Assembly: GCA_000720995.1 (NCBI GenBank)
Contig: JOEL01000012.1
Span: 248,001-312,000 of the forward strand
Source: Streptomyces celluloflavus
Lineage (GTDB): Bacteria > Actinomycetota > Actinomycetes > Streptomycetales > Streptomycetaceae
Direction of reading: 5' to 3'
Length of the DNA stretch: 64,000 bases
Shown here: positions 45,173 to 53,560 of the stretch, one piece after another
Position numbering within the stretch: position 1 is the first letter of the stretch
How the letters are laid out: every line of letters starts with the position of its first letter
The notes under the pieces: model-generated
Told to the model about the DNA's origin: nothing
Databases searched by the model: none
What the model saw: the letters and a program-made list of their open reading frames with translations, nothing else
Made by a program: the position numbers and the translations under genes

Positions 45173-45391
45173 TCAGTGCAAGAGTTTTTCCGGGCCGTCT
45201 TCGTAGTACGCCACCGCGTCATCCGCCGACGGCCAGTTGCGCAGCAGCAGCGCCGCCACTTCTCCCAGCACCGCGTGGTCCGTCCGCGCCGCCAGACCGG
45301 CCACGTCCACGCCGCCGAAGTCCGGCAGCGGCTCGGCCGACGGACCGGACGGGGCGGCCCCGGCCGGTTCGGTGCGAGGGATCGTCGCCAC
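45173..45391 (-). CDS. Putative RiPP precursor-like peptide beside the radical SAM gene
   Basis: Encodes 72 aa from a GTG at 45391 with GAGGAG 6 nt upstream (a 17-codon longer ATG form from 45442 has no such site). The N-terminal ~22 residues are Pro/Ala-rich; ~25-50 is probably a helix with DFGGVDVAGLAARTDHAVLG and VAALLLRNW. The tail reads WPSADDAVAYYEDGPEKLLH. FxSxx-COOH precursors have a similar acidic, helical leader, but their last five residues are F-x-S-x-x; this peptide has none. Aromatic candidates for cyclophane formation are W53, Y62 and Y63 (WPS, YED). A precursor role is inferred from position only. Confidence 0.72.
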   Translation of the reverse strand: MATIPRTEPAGAAPSGPSAEPLPDFGGVDVAGLAARTDHAVLGEVAALLLRNWPSADDAVAYYEDGPEKLLH

Positions 45392-45454
45392 GCTGCTCTC
45401 CTCTGGGCCGGCTGGACGGGGTGTTCCCGAACTCCCGTCCACAGAAACACGTTC

Positions 45455-45485
45455 CGCCCCGCGCGACCAGGCGGCCGGCGGGGCG
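45455..45485 (-). terminator. Stem-loop between vWA gene and peptide gene
   Basis: Arms CGCCCCGC / GCGGGGCG with a 15-nt loop start 12 nt after the vWA-type gene stop and end 64 nt before the peptide start, suggesting the peptide cassette is a separate transcription unit. Confidence 0.55.
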
Positions 45486-45496
45486 CTCGGGGGCGG

Positions 45497-48400
45497 TCAG
45501 GCGGGGGATTCGAGGGCGCGCATCCGGGCGCGGGTGCGCCGGGCCTCCGGGCCGCTCTCCTCGGCCGCGTGCTGCCACTGCTCCCAGCTCTCGCGGTAGG
45601 CGTGCAGCGCCGGCTGGGGGCCCGCGGTCTCCTCCAGGACCTCGCCGCGCCGGTGGTGGGCGCGGGCCGCGAGCAGCGGACTGCCGCCCCGGTGGGCGTG
45701 CGTCGCGGCGCGGCGGTAGCAGGCGGCGGCCCGGTCGTGCCGCTCCCGGGAGTCGAAGCGGCGGTCCAGCAGCAGTTGGACATCGCCCACTTCGAGCCAT
45801 GCCTCGGCCGCGACGAGCGGCTCCACCCCGGAGCCCCGGGCGGCCAGCTCCAGGATCCAGTCGGCCTCGTGCAGATCGGCGAGCGAGGGCTGGCGTTCGT
45901 GGCGCAGCCGCAGCGCGCGGCCGAAGGCCAGCCGGTGGGCGCCCAGCTCCGGATCCTGCGGCGCGACCCGGGCCAGCGCCTCCCGCAGGACGTGCACCGC
46001 GTCGTTGGCCAGCCGCCTGCCCGGTTCGGGGTCCGGCTCCAGCCGGGCCCGCAGCAGCAGCGCCGCGCCGCGCTCGGCGAGCAGCGCGCTGTGCTCGGGG
46101 GAATCGGGGACGGTCAGCCGCTGCGCGGCGGCCAGCGCGGCGATGGCCTCGTCCAGGGGGCCCGGCGCGCCCGTCCAGGTGTGCACGGCGCGCTGCGCGG
46201 CCGCGATCCGGCGCAGGCTGTCGGCCTCCAGGGCCGGTTCGGCGAGGGTCCGCGCCATCGCGCGGGCCCGCTCCAGGGTGGGCAGCACGGACGGCAGCGC
46301 GCTGCCGCCGGTCAGCGAGCGGGCCGCCGCCAGATCCAGCAGCGTCTCGCAGACCACCCGGTCGGCGGCGCTGCCACGGCGGCGCAGCAGCAGGGTGGCG
46401 GTGTCGAGGTCGTCCGCGGCACGGACCGCGAGCGCCTCGGCGGGGCGCGGCCCGTCCGGGCGTACGCGGCCGGCCCGGCGGGCCTGGTCCAGCAGGACGC
46501 CGCCGCGCGCCGCGTACACCTCGCCGGGAACCTGCTCGCCGCTGGGCCACCGGTCGAGGACGGTGGTGAGGGACCGTTCCGCCTCGTCCAGGGGGTCGGG
46601 CGGACCGGCCCCCTCGGGAGCGCCGGGCCCGGCGGGCGCCCCGGTGGCCGGCGGCAGGGCGGCCATCCGGCGCAGGACCTCGGTCCGTAGCACCGTGCTC
46701 TCCAGGAAACGCGGGTCGAGCAGGCTCATCAGCCCGCAGGCGGCGTGCAGTTGGCGCGCGGCGTCCGCCAGCGCGGTGCGCTCCTCCTCCGGTGCGCCGG
46801 CCCCCGCACGCTCCCGGGCGCGGGCGTACCGGACCCGGCCGAGCACGATCAGCGCCCGGGTGCGCTCCGCCTCCCGGCCCGCGGCCTCCGCCGCCCCGGC
46901 TTCCTCCCCGGCCGTCCCCACCTCCTGGTCGTCGGCCGGGCCCGGCGCGGTGGCCCGCTCCGCGGCGCGCACCGCGCGTTCGGCCTCCGCCAGGGCGTCG
47001 GGCTGGCGCCACTTCGCCCAGGCGTGCAGCAGGGCGCGGGCCAGGTCGGTGCCGGCCGGCGGCAGCCGGTGGGCCGCCGCGCGCAGCAGCCGGACGGCCT
47101 CGATCAGGTCCCGTACGGCGCTGCCCTGTTCGTAGCGCTCCAGTAGGGCGGCGCCCTCGGCGGCCGGGCCGTCGCCGGGGTAGGGCGGCTGCTCGGGCGG
47201 CCGCAGCGCCGGTTCGAAGCGGCGCAGGACGTGTTCGGAGACCCGGGCGAACGGTTCGGGGACGGGGCGGCGGCCGGACTCCGGCTCCCGGCCGCTGCCG
47301 GAGAGCATCGCGACGGCGACGGCCGGGAAGTTGCGGGCGCCGCGGCCGAAGGTGCGCTCCACGTAGAGCGAGCAGTGCTTGAGGACCAGCGCGGCCTCGC
47401 CCGCGCTCAGCCGGCCGAGCAGTTCGTCCCGTACGCCGGGCACGAAGTCGTACCACGGGCCGCTCGCCCCGTCCGCCTCCCCCGCCGGCCGGTCCGCCGC
47501 CGGGAGTTGGGTGACCAGGCCGCCGAGCAGCACCTCGGCCAGCTCGGCCGGTCCGGTGTGCGGCAGCATCGCGCGCTGTACGAGCTGGATGACCGGCAGC
47601 GCCAGCGGGACCGCCGACAGGTGCACCGCGAGCAGCCGGGCGTCCGGCGAGGCGGACCGGTCGAATTCGCGGACCCTGCGGGCCGGTGCGGAGGGCTCCG
47701 CCTCGGCCGGGCGGCCGCCGGGCTCCGCGCCGTGGTCGGCGCGGACCACACAGGCGGCGCCGCGCAGCGACAGGCCGGCATCGGCCGCGGCCAGCCTGGC
47801 CCAGGCGCCGAGCGCGGCGGGCGTCGCGGAGAGCACCGGGATGGCGCGGCCGCGGCCGGCGTCCGGGGCCGGTCCGGGCGCCGCGGGGGCCCGGCGGCGC
47901 CTGGCGGGCCGGAAGCCGAGGGCCTGGTACGGGCCCTGGTGGCGGACGAGGGTACCGGCGACGGCGGGCAGCCGGGTGCGCGCCCACATCCGCTGCGGCA
48001 GCGGCTGGACGACGGCGACCGGCGCGTCGGCCGCCCAGCGGTGGAGCAGCCGCTGGAGCCGGCCGTCCTGCCACAGCGGGCCCGCGCAGTCACTGACGAC
48101 GAGGGTGAGGTGGTGGCCGGTGGGATCGTGCAGCTGGCCGGCGGGGCGCAGCGGCCGGCCGGGGCCGGGGGCCGCGGCGACACCGACGTCCGGGCCGTGC
48201 GGGTGGAGGTAGTGCACCGTGACGTCGCGGAAGGCGCCCACCCGCTCGCAGACCTGGCGCAGATCGTGCAGCATCTGCTCCCAGACGGCCATCGAGGACG
48301 AGCCGTCCATCAGCAGCCGCAGACCGGCCTCCCGGCGGTGCACCCCGCGCAGCACCGGGATGACCGTCTCGGCGTGTGCGGAGAGTTCGGCGGTGGCGGG

Positions 48401-48886
48401 CTCGTCCAGCTCCCGGCGGACCGGTGCGACCGGCGGGTGGTAGCGCTGGACGGGCCGCAGGGCGCGCTGGAGCGGCAGCAGCCCGGGGAAGGCGGCGGCG
48501 ATCGGGACGGCGACCTCGCCGAGCCGGTGGCGGTCCGGATCGGGCGGCCGCGCCTCCCGGGCGGGCCGCAGCTCCGCCTCCGTGCGGCGGGCGCCGTCCC
48601 GGGGCGCGTACGGGCCGCCGGGCTCGGGTGCGGCCGCCGCGCCGGGCTCCACGGATCCGGCCGGGCCCACGGTGAAAGTGGCCGGATCGCTGCATCCGGC
48701 GGTGGTGGAACCGGCCTCGCCCGTGGCGTCCCGGGCGGTCTGCTGATCACCCGGCGTGATCCACTGGGCGAGCCAGAGGGCATCGGCCATCCCCCGGGCG
48801 TCGGCGGGCAGCCCCGCCGCGGTCAGCCGGGCGACGAGCTGGTCGAGGGGTCCCGGACCGGACTCCCCCACAGCCATCGCGTTCAC
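45497..48886 (-). CDS. SAV_2336-type protein with vWA-like domain and helical repeats
   Basis: Encodes 1129 aa from a GTG overlapping the MoxR stop by 4 bp (ATG 48877, with AGGTG upstream, is the alternative). The N-terminal LDQLVARLTAAGLPADARGMADALWLAQW is the SAV_2336 N-terminal pattern. A vWA-like domain follows: LRLLMDGSSSMAVWEQML gives the MIDAS DxSxS near 194, with HLTLVVSDCAGPLW later. Beyond ~450 the sequence is helical and TPR-like, rich in Ala/Arg/Glu. vWA proteins encoded next to MoxR ATPases act as its adaptors, here within a vWA-MoxR-VMAP ternary conflict system. Confidence 0.85.
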   Translation of the reverse strand: MNAMAVGESGPGPLDQLVARLTAAGLPADARGMADALWLAQWITPGDQQTARDATGEAGSTTAGCSDPATFTVGPAGSVEPGAAAAPEPGGPYAPRDGARRTEAELRPAREARPPDPDRHRLGEVAVPIAAAFPGLLPLQRALRPVQRYHPPVAPVRRELDEPATAELSAHAETVIPVLRGVHRREAGLRLLMDGSSSMAVWEQMLHDLRQVCERVGAFRDVTVHYLHPHGPDVGVAAAPGPGRPLRPAGQLHDPTGHHLTLVVSDCAGPLWQDGRLQRLLHRWAADAPVAVVQPLPQRMWARTRLPAVAGTLVRHQGPYQALGFRPARRRRAPAAPGPAPDAGRGRAIPVLSATPAALGAWARLAAADAGLSLRGAACVVRADHGAEPGGRPAEAEPSAPARRVREFDRSASPDARLLAVHLSAVPLALPVIQLVQRAMLPHTGPAELAEVLLGGLVTQLPAADRPAGEADGASGPWYDFVPGVRDELLGRLSAGEAALVLKHCSLYVERTFGRGARNFPAVAVAMLSGSGREPESGRRPVPEPFARVSEHVLRRFEPALRPPEQPPYPGDGPAAEGAALLERYEQGSAVRDLIEAVRLLRAAAHRLPPAGTDLARALLHAWAKWRQPDALAEAERAVRAAERATAPGPADDQEVGTAGEEAGAAEAAGREAERTRALIVLGRVRYARARERAGAGAPEEERTALADAARQLHAACGLMSLLDPRFLESTVLRTEVLRRMAALPPATGAPAGPGAPEGAGPPDPLDEAERSLTTVLDRWPSGEQVPGEVYAARGGVLLDQARRAGRVRPDGPRPAEALAVRAADDLDTATLLLRRRGSAADRVVCETLLDLAAARSLTGGSALPSVLPTLERARAMARTLAEPALEADSLRRIAAAQRAVHTWTGAPGPLDEAIAALAAAQRLTVPDSPEHSALLAERGAALLLRARLEPDPEPGRRLANDAVHVLREALARVAPQDPELGAHRLAFGRALRLRHERQPSLADLHEADWILELAARGSGVEPLVAAEAWLEVGDVQLLLDRRFDSRERHDRAAACYRRAATHAHRGGSPLLAARAHHRRGEVLEETAGPQPALHAYRESWEQWQHAAEESGPEARRTRARMRALESPA

Positions 48887-49962
48887 CTCGTCCGGTCAAG
48901 AGGCCGCATGAGCTCGGCCGTCAGGCGCCGTCGGGTCTCCTCCTCGTCCTGGTCCGTCCAGCCGGCCTGCTGTGTGAGGTGGATGGCGTTGAACAGCTGG
49001 TCGACGGCGCGGACATCGCCGGGCTCGCGGTCCAGGAAGCGGTCGATCACCGAGGCGTGGCGCTCGGCGGCGCCCTCGCCGAAGTGGGCCCGCACCATGG
49101 CGGCGAGCCGCTCCTTGTCCGGTGCCGGGATGTGGAGGTGGATGCAGCGGCGCAGCAGGGGCGCCGGGAAGTCCCGTTCGCCGTTGCTGGTGAGCACGAT
49201 GAACGGGAAGGCGTGGCAGCGCACCCGGCCGTCGCGCACCGTCACCGGCGCGCCGTCGTCGCTGAGCACCCGCACCTCGGGGGCGGATCCGGCCAGCCGC
49301 TCCAGCTCCGGAATCCTGAACTCCCCCTCCTCCAGGACGTTGAGCAGGTCGTTGGGCAGGTCGATATCGCTCTTGTCCAGCTCGTCGACGAGCAGCACCC
49401 GGGGTCTGGCGGCGGGCAGCAGGGCCGTGCCCAGCGGGCCGAGGCGGATGTAGCGGCCGATGCCGCCGCCGGGCTCGGCGGTGTGGTCCGGGTCCGGGGC
49501 GGGCGCGGCGGCGCCCTCCGGGGCGTCCTGGCCGGCGGGCCGCGGCGGGGTGGCGCGGGCGATCTGGAGGTCCTGGAGGCGGCCGATGGCGTCGTAGGCG
49601 TACAGGCCGTCGCGGAGCGTGCTGCGGCTGACGACCGGCCAGCTGAGCACCCGGCCGAGGCCGAGTTCGTAGGCGACCGAGTGGGCCAGGGTGCTCTTGC
49701 CGCTGCCCGGGGCACCGGTCACCAGCAGCGGCCTGCGCAGATAGAGCGCGGCGTTGACCAGCTCGCGCTCGGTCTCGCCGGGCCGGTGGTGGCTGGCCTC
49801 CCTGCGCAGCACGCCGAGCCGGCGTTCGGAGGCGGGGTCGAGGGCGGTCGGCGGCGGGATGTCGGGCCCGCCGTCGAAATCGCGCCAGGGCGGGGGCGGC
49901 GGGAGCTGTTCGATTCCGTCGTGCGGTGCTCCCGCGCCGCGGTAGATGAGCCAGTCGCTCAC
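48883..49962 (-). CDS. MoxR-type AAA+ ATPase
   Basis: Encodes 359 aa from a GTG at 49962 with GAGGAG 7 nt upstream. Walker A is TGAPGSGKST (~82-91), Walker B VLLVDELDKSDIDLP, and FIVLTSNGERDFPAPLLRRC is the sensor-1/arginine-finger region of MoxR proteins. A ~40-residue insert with Pro/Asp/Glu-rich sequence (QDAPEGAAAPAPDPDHTAEPG) lies between the Walker boxes. MoxR ATPases remodel protein complexes with a vWA partner; the partner gene overlaps by 4 bp downstream. The protein starts SDWLIYRGAGAPHDGIEQLP, a typical opening for this subgroup. Confidence 0.92.
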   Translation of the reverse strand: MSDWLIYRGAGAPHDGIEQLPPPPPWRDFDGGPDIPPPTALDPASERRLGVLRREASHHRPGETERELVNAALYLRRPLLVTGAPGSGKSTLAHSVAYELGLGRVLSWPVVSRSTLRDGLYAYDAIGRLQDLQIARATPPRPAGQDAPEGAAAPAPDPDHTAEPGGGIGRYIRLGPLGTALLPAARPRVLLVDELDKSDIDLPNDLLNVLEEGEFRIPELERLAGSAPEVRVLSDDGAPVTVRDGRVRCHAFPFIVLTSNGERDFPAPLLRRCIHLHIPAPDKERLAAMVRAHFGEGAAERHASVIDRFLDREPGDVRAVDQLFNAIHLTQQAGWTDQDEEETRRRLTAELMRPLDRTR

Positions 49963-50379
49963 GTCGGAACTCCTCGTCGCCGGCCAGCCATCGGGCAGGG
50001 AGCGATGGTCGCGGCGGACCGCCCCGGAGACGGTGGCGTCCGCCCCGGCCCTTCCCCCACGCCCGCCACGCACACTCACGAATCAATGTCTCATGACGCT
50101 ATGACAGGAGCGAGCCGTACGGAAGCTCACGGGGGCGGTTTCCGGTCTCCCGCACCGTCGCCACGCGCCGCCAAGTGCCGTGCAGGGGACGTGACTTGCG
50201 GTATCCGGCGGCGCCGGGTCCGGTCGCGGCGGCCGGGCGCATGCAGGGCGTACGGGCGCGCGGGGGCGTACGGAGGACGGGGCGGACCGACGGACGAAGG
50301 GGCCTGGAGGAGGGGGACGGCGGCGCAACCCGGCCCGCCGGCGGGGGCCCGTTGCGGCGGCCGCGTACCGGCCGGGCGG
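49963..50379. other. 417-bp gap inside the VMAP block
   Basis: The gap separates the VMAP/Trypco1 pair from the MoxR/vWA pair. It contains a GC-rich hairpin next to the VMAP stop (50321-50359). An AT-richer part at 50060-50125 includes TCATGACGCTATGACAG and is a plausible place for the MoxR promoter. No small gene with a family signature was found. Confidence 0.5.
50321..50359 (-). terminator. Stem-loop after the VMAP gene
   Basis: Imperfect arms CGGCGCAACCCGGCCCGCC and GGCGGGGGCCCGTTGCGGCG face each other without a spacer, 21 nt beyond the VMAP stop. Confidence 0.6.
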
Positions 50380-52578
50380 TCACCGGGGCGACACCTGCGG
50401 CCGGGCCGTGAAGAGCTGCGGGATGGGGTCCTCGGGGTCGTCGTAGAGGAGCACCAGATCGCGGGCCCAGTGGGCGCCTTCCTCCGCGGCCTTCGCCCGC
50501 AGCTCCCGGACGAGCTCGGGGAGGCGGGCCAGTGAGCCGGACCCCTGGAGCAACTCCCGTACGCCGCGGTGGAATTCCTCGCAGGAGGCGTCGCAGGACC
50601 GCTCGCCGTGGCCGGCCGCGGACCACAGTCCGGCCGGGAAGCCGGTGTCCAGGGCGGCGCCGGCCGCGTCCCGGCCGGTCCCGTCGGCGACCGTATGGCA
50701 CAGCGCGGGCACCGCACCGTCGTCCGCCTCCTCCAGGAGCCGCCAGACCCCGTCGGCGGAGCCCGCCGCCGCTCCCGCGCCGTCCCGGCGGGGCGGCGGG
50801 ACGCGCAGCGCGTGCAGTGCGGGGGCGACGGCGACGCGCTGCCAGCGGCGCAGCCAGGCCGGGTCGATCTCCTCGCGGCGCCCCTGGTCGCGCAGGATCA
50901 CCGCGCGCCCCGGGCCCACCGGCCGCGCCCGTGCGGTGCGCCGGGTCGAGGCCGCGACCTCCCAGCGGTCGGCCGGGGTGTGCCAGTGCCCCTCGGGGAC
51001 GGCGACCTCCAGGCGCACCCGGGCGCCCGGTCCCGCGTCGCCGTCGGCGCGCAGCAGCCGGGCCCCGAGCCGCCGCAGGACCTGCGCCCGCGCCTGCTCG
51101 AAGGGCACCCCGCCGTCCGACTCCTGGACGTCCACCCGCAGCCACTGCCCCCGGCCGTACCCCTCGCTGACCGACCAGTTGAACAGCTCGCCCTCGCCGT
51201 CGTCGTAGAACAGCGGCTCGAACTCGACGAGTACGGAGCGCGGCCGGCGCCGCACGGGGCCGATCCGGCGGCGGTCCTGCGGCTGCAGCACCACTGCTTT
51301 GGCCTGGACGAACTCCGCGAGGTGGGCGGCGTGTTCGCGCGCCTCGGCGGCCGCTTCGCCGGGCGCCTCGCGCACCTCGTCCGCGACCCGCTGTGCCACG
51401 ATCCGCAGATAGTGCACGAAGGCGCAGAGTTCGGTGTACGGGTCGCTGCCCTGGTAGAGCGCGCCGTGGCCGTCCCGCCAGGTGCGCAGCGCCCAGGCCC
51501 CGGGGCCCTCGCCTCGGTCCAGCGCCTCGCCGACCGCCGCCTCCACGACGAGCGGATCGCGCGGCGCGGGCAGCCGGGCGAGCAGGTCGAGCGCCTGCAA
51601 CCGCTCCTGCACGCCCCACAGCCGGCCGCGCCCCGCCATGATGGCGTGCTGGGCGTCGAACCAGGTGGGCCCGCCGGGGCGGCCGAGGTCCTGTCCGCTC
51701 CAGTGCCAGCGGTCGTGCAGGCCCATCAGCGCGTGGTACGGGTCGGGGCCGAGCCCGGTGGCGCCCGCGACGAGGTGTTCGGGGCCCAGTCCGCGCAGCG
51801 CGGTGACCGGCACCGCGAGTCCGACGTGGTCCTGCTGGTGGCGCCCCTTGACGATGCCGACCACCTCGCCGCGGTCGCAGTCGAGCAGCGGTCCCCCGGA
51901 GGCGCCGGGGGTGACCCGGACGTCGCTGCCGAACTGGAGCCCCCGGGCGTCCCGGGCACCGAACCGGACGGCGATGAACGGGGTGAACGGATCGGCGGCT
52001 CCCCCGGGTGCGCCGGGAGCGCCACCCGCCTCACCTGCGCCGCCCGCCTCGGCCGCATCGCCCGCCGCGCGTACGCCGCCCCCGTCACGTACTACGCGTT
52101 CGTGCGCGGCGTCCGTACGCGGCGGGCGGTCCGTACCGGGCCGGTCGTGGCCCCGGAAGATGTACGCGTCCTCCAGGAGCGTCGCCGGCTGGTCGCTGAA
52201 CCAGGCGCAGGGGTGCTCGGTGTCCGGGTCGAGCAGCCGGACCAGGGCGAGATCGGCGCGGGCGGTGCCCGGTCCGGCCGCCGGGTCGGGCCGGCTCAGG
52301 TCGTACTCCAGCCGGGCGGCCGCCAGCCGTCCGCCGAACGCGACGCCGAACACCCCGTCGGGGCCGAGGTCGCGCCGCCGCCCGTCGCTCGCGGCGAGCA
52401 CATGGGCGCAGGTCAGGACCCAGCCGGGGGCGATCAGCACACCGCTGCCCCACAGCCGGGGATCCGGTGCGTCCGGTGCGGCGCGCAGGGCGACGGTGGT
52501 GCGTCCGGCGTGTGCGAGGAGCTGTCCGTACCGCGCCCGGTCGCCGCGGCCGTGGGTCCGCTCCTCCGAGGTCGCCAT
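50380..52578 (-). CDS. Trypsin-like serine protease with VMAP-type C-terminal domain
   Basis: Encodes 732 aa from the ATG at 52578. The trypsin-like domain (~15-250) has WGSGVLIAPGWVLTCAHVLA (His59), ARADLALVRLL (Asp109) and TPGASGGPLLD (Ser228), so the triad looks complete. An Ala/Gly/Glu-rich insert (~165-195) sits before the Ser strand. The rest is an alpha/beta and helical region with WEVAASTRRTARARPVGPGRAVIL and a C-terminal LLYDDPEDPIPQ, matching the vWA-MoxR-associated protein (VMAP) pattern. It is the likely effector or sensor of the ternary system. It shares a 1-bp stop/start overlap (TGATG) with the Trypco1-like gene. Confidence 0.86.
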   Translation of the reverse strand: MATSEERTHGRGDRARYGQLLAHAGRTTVALRAAPDAPDPRLWGSGVLIAPGWVLTCAHVLAASDGRRRDLGPDGVFGVAFGGRLAAARLEYDLSRPDPAAGPGTARADLALVRLLDPDTEHPCAWFSDQPATLLEDAYIFRGHDRPGTDRPPRTDAAHERVVRDGGGVRAAGDAAEAGGAGEAGGAPGAPGGAADPFTPFIAVRFGARDARGLQFGSDVRVTPGASGGPLLDCDRGEVVGIVKGRHQQDHVGLAVPVTALRGLGPEHLVAGATGLGPDPYHALMGLHDRWHWSGQDLGRPGGPTWFDAQHAIMAGRGRLWGVQERLQALDLLARLPAPRDPLVVEAAVGEALDRGEGPGAWALRTWRDGHGALYQGSDPYTELCAFVHYLRIVAQRVADEVREAPGEAAAEAREHAAHLAEFVQAKAVVLQPQDRRRIGPVRRRPRSVLVEFEPLFYDDGEGELFNWSVSEGYGRGQWLRVDVQESDGGVPFEQARAQVLRRLGARLLRADGDAGPGARVRLEVAVPEGHWHTPADRWEVAASTRRTARARPVGPGRAVILRDQGRREEIDPAWLRRWQRVAVAPALHALRVPPPRRDGAGAAAGSADGVWRLLEEADDGAVPALCHTVADGTGRDAAGAALDTGFPAGLWSAAGHGERSCDASCEEFHRGVRELLQGSGSLARLPELVRELRAKAAEEGAHWARDLVLLYDDPEDPIPQLFTARPQVSPR

Positions 52579-52997
52579 CAGCGGCCCGGGTCGGCCGGCT
52601 CCCGGCGGCCGACGGCGGGCTGCTCGCCACCGGACGCGTTCCCGTCCTCGCGCCGCCAGGTGAGCGTCACCGAGAGGTTCGCCTTCGCCTCGCCGTCCGC
52701 GAGGAGGGCGACGGCCTTGCCGGGTTTGGCCGAGACCTCCACGCCGAAGGTCACGCTGGTCTCGTGCGGCGCCACCCGCTCGGTGGCCTGCCGGACGCTG
52801 GCGGCGACCCCGCCGATCACCTCGCGGAGCCCCTCGACCCGGGCGCCGAGCGCCTCCCAGGTGCCGACGTCCTCGAAGTCGGCGTACTCGCCGTCCGGCC
52901 CGACCGGATCGTCCAGCCCCGCGGCGTCCAGTCTGGAGACCCGGGCCCAGACCTCCGTACCGTCGGGCAGTGCGATGCGCTGCGCGCGATCTTGCAT
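52578..52997 (-). CDS. CU044_2847 / trypsin-co-occurring domain 1 (Trypco1) protein
   Basis: Encodes 139 aa from the ATG at 52997, with GGGAGG 5 nt upstream (the GTG just before is too close to it). The sequence has RIALPDGTEVWARVSRL, a helix LREVIGGVAASVRQA, and the strands ETSVTFGVEVSAKPGKAVALLADGEAKANLSVTLTW, the Trypco1 pattern. Trypco1 proteins are encoded with trypsin-like proteases in predicted bacterial conflict systems and may be their substrate or regulator. It is the first gene of the protease operon. Confidence 0.88.
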   Translation of the reverse strand: MQDRAQRIALPDGTEVWARVSRLDAAGLDDPVGPDGEYADFEDVGTWEALGARVEGLREVIGGVAASVRQATERVAPHETSVTFGVEVSAKPGKAVALLADGEAKANLSVTLTWRREDGNASGGEQPAVGRREPADPGR

Positions 52998-53148
52998 CAC
53001 GGCCTCCCGCTCCCCGTTGGCGGCAATTCCCCATCGCCGCAGGACCGTTGACAGGCGCTCAGGTTAGCTCCCGGGTGCCCGCGGCGCGAGAGCCGTGCGG
53101 GCCTGCCTATCCTGGCCGGAATGTCCCATGACCCCTGGTGGAGCGCAC

Positions 53149-53331
53149 GTGTATTTCACTGACCGCGGTATCGAGGAGCTGGAGAACCGGCGTGGCGAGG
53201 AGGAGGTCACCCTCGGCTGGGTGGCCGATCAGCTGCGTACGTTCGTCGACCTGAACCCGGATTTCGAGGTGCCGGTGGAGCGGCTGGCTACCTGGCTGGC
53301 CCGGCTCGACGACGACGAGGACGAAGACTGA
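53149..53331 (+). CDS. DUF6104-family small protein
   Basis: Encodes 60 aa from a GTG at 53149 with GGAG upstream. The sequence YFTDRGIEELENRRG, VTLGWVADQLRTFVDLNPDFEVPVERLATWLARL and an acidic DDDEDED tail match a conserved streptomycete small protein (DUF6104). Function unknown. It is divergent from the Trypco1/VMAP operon, and the downstream sequence contains short TGACGAGGACTGACG-like repeats. Confidence 0.85.
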   Translation: MYFTDRGIEELENRRGEEEVTLGWVADQLRTFVDLNPDFEVPVERLATWLARLDDDEDED

Positions 53332-53479
53332 CGCAGGCTGACGAGGACTGACGAGGGCTGAGGACGGCAGCCGGCCGAGGAGGCATGGCGGCCCGGTACC
53401 GGGCGGGCCGCCGGTGCGCGGACGGGGACGGGCGGGTGGCACGGGTCCGGTGGGGCGCCCGTCGCGGCACGGGGTGCGC

Positions 53480-53533
53480 TTGACTTCCCGAACCCGCGAT
53501 ATATCGTGTCTAAAGAAGACGCGATATGTTGCG
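53480..53533 (+). promoter_or_regulatory. Promoter and PadR-type operator of the DUF4097 operon
   Basis: TTGACT (53480-53485), a 16-bp spacer and TATCGT (53502-53507) form a promoter. The palindrome CGATATATCG (53497-53506) overlaps the -10, and a second half-site GCGATAT occurs at 53521-53527. ATAT-rich palindromes of this kind fit autorepression by the PadR protein encoded second in the operon; this is inferred. Confidence 0.6.
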
Positions 53534-53560
53534 TTGTCCGCCTGCCCGGGGAGGCCAGAA

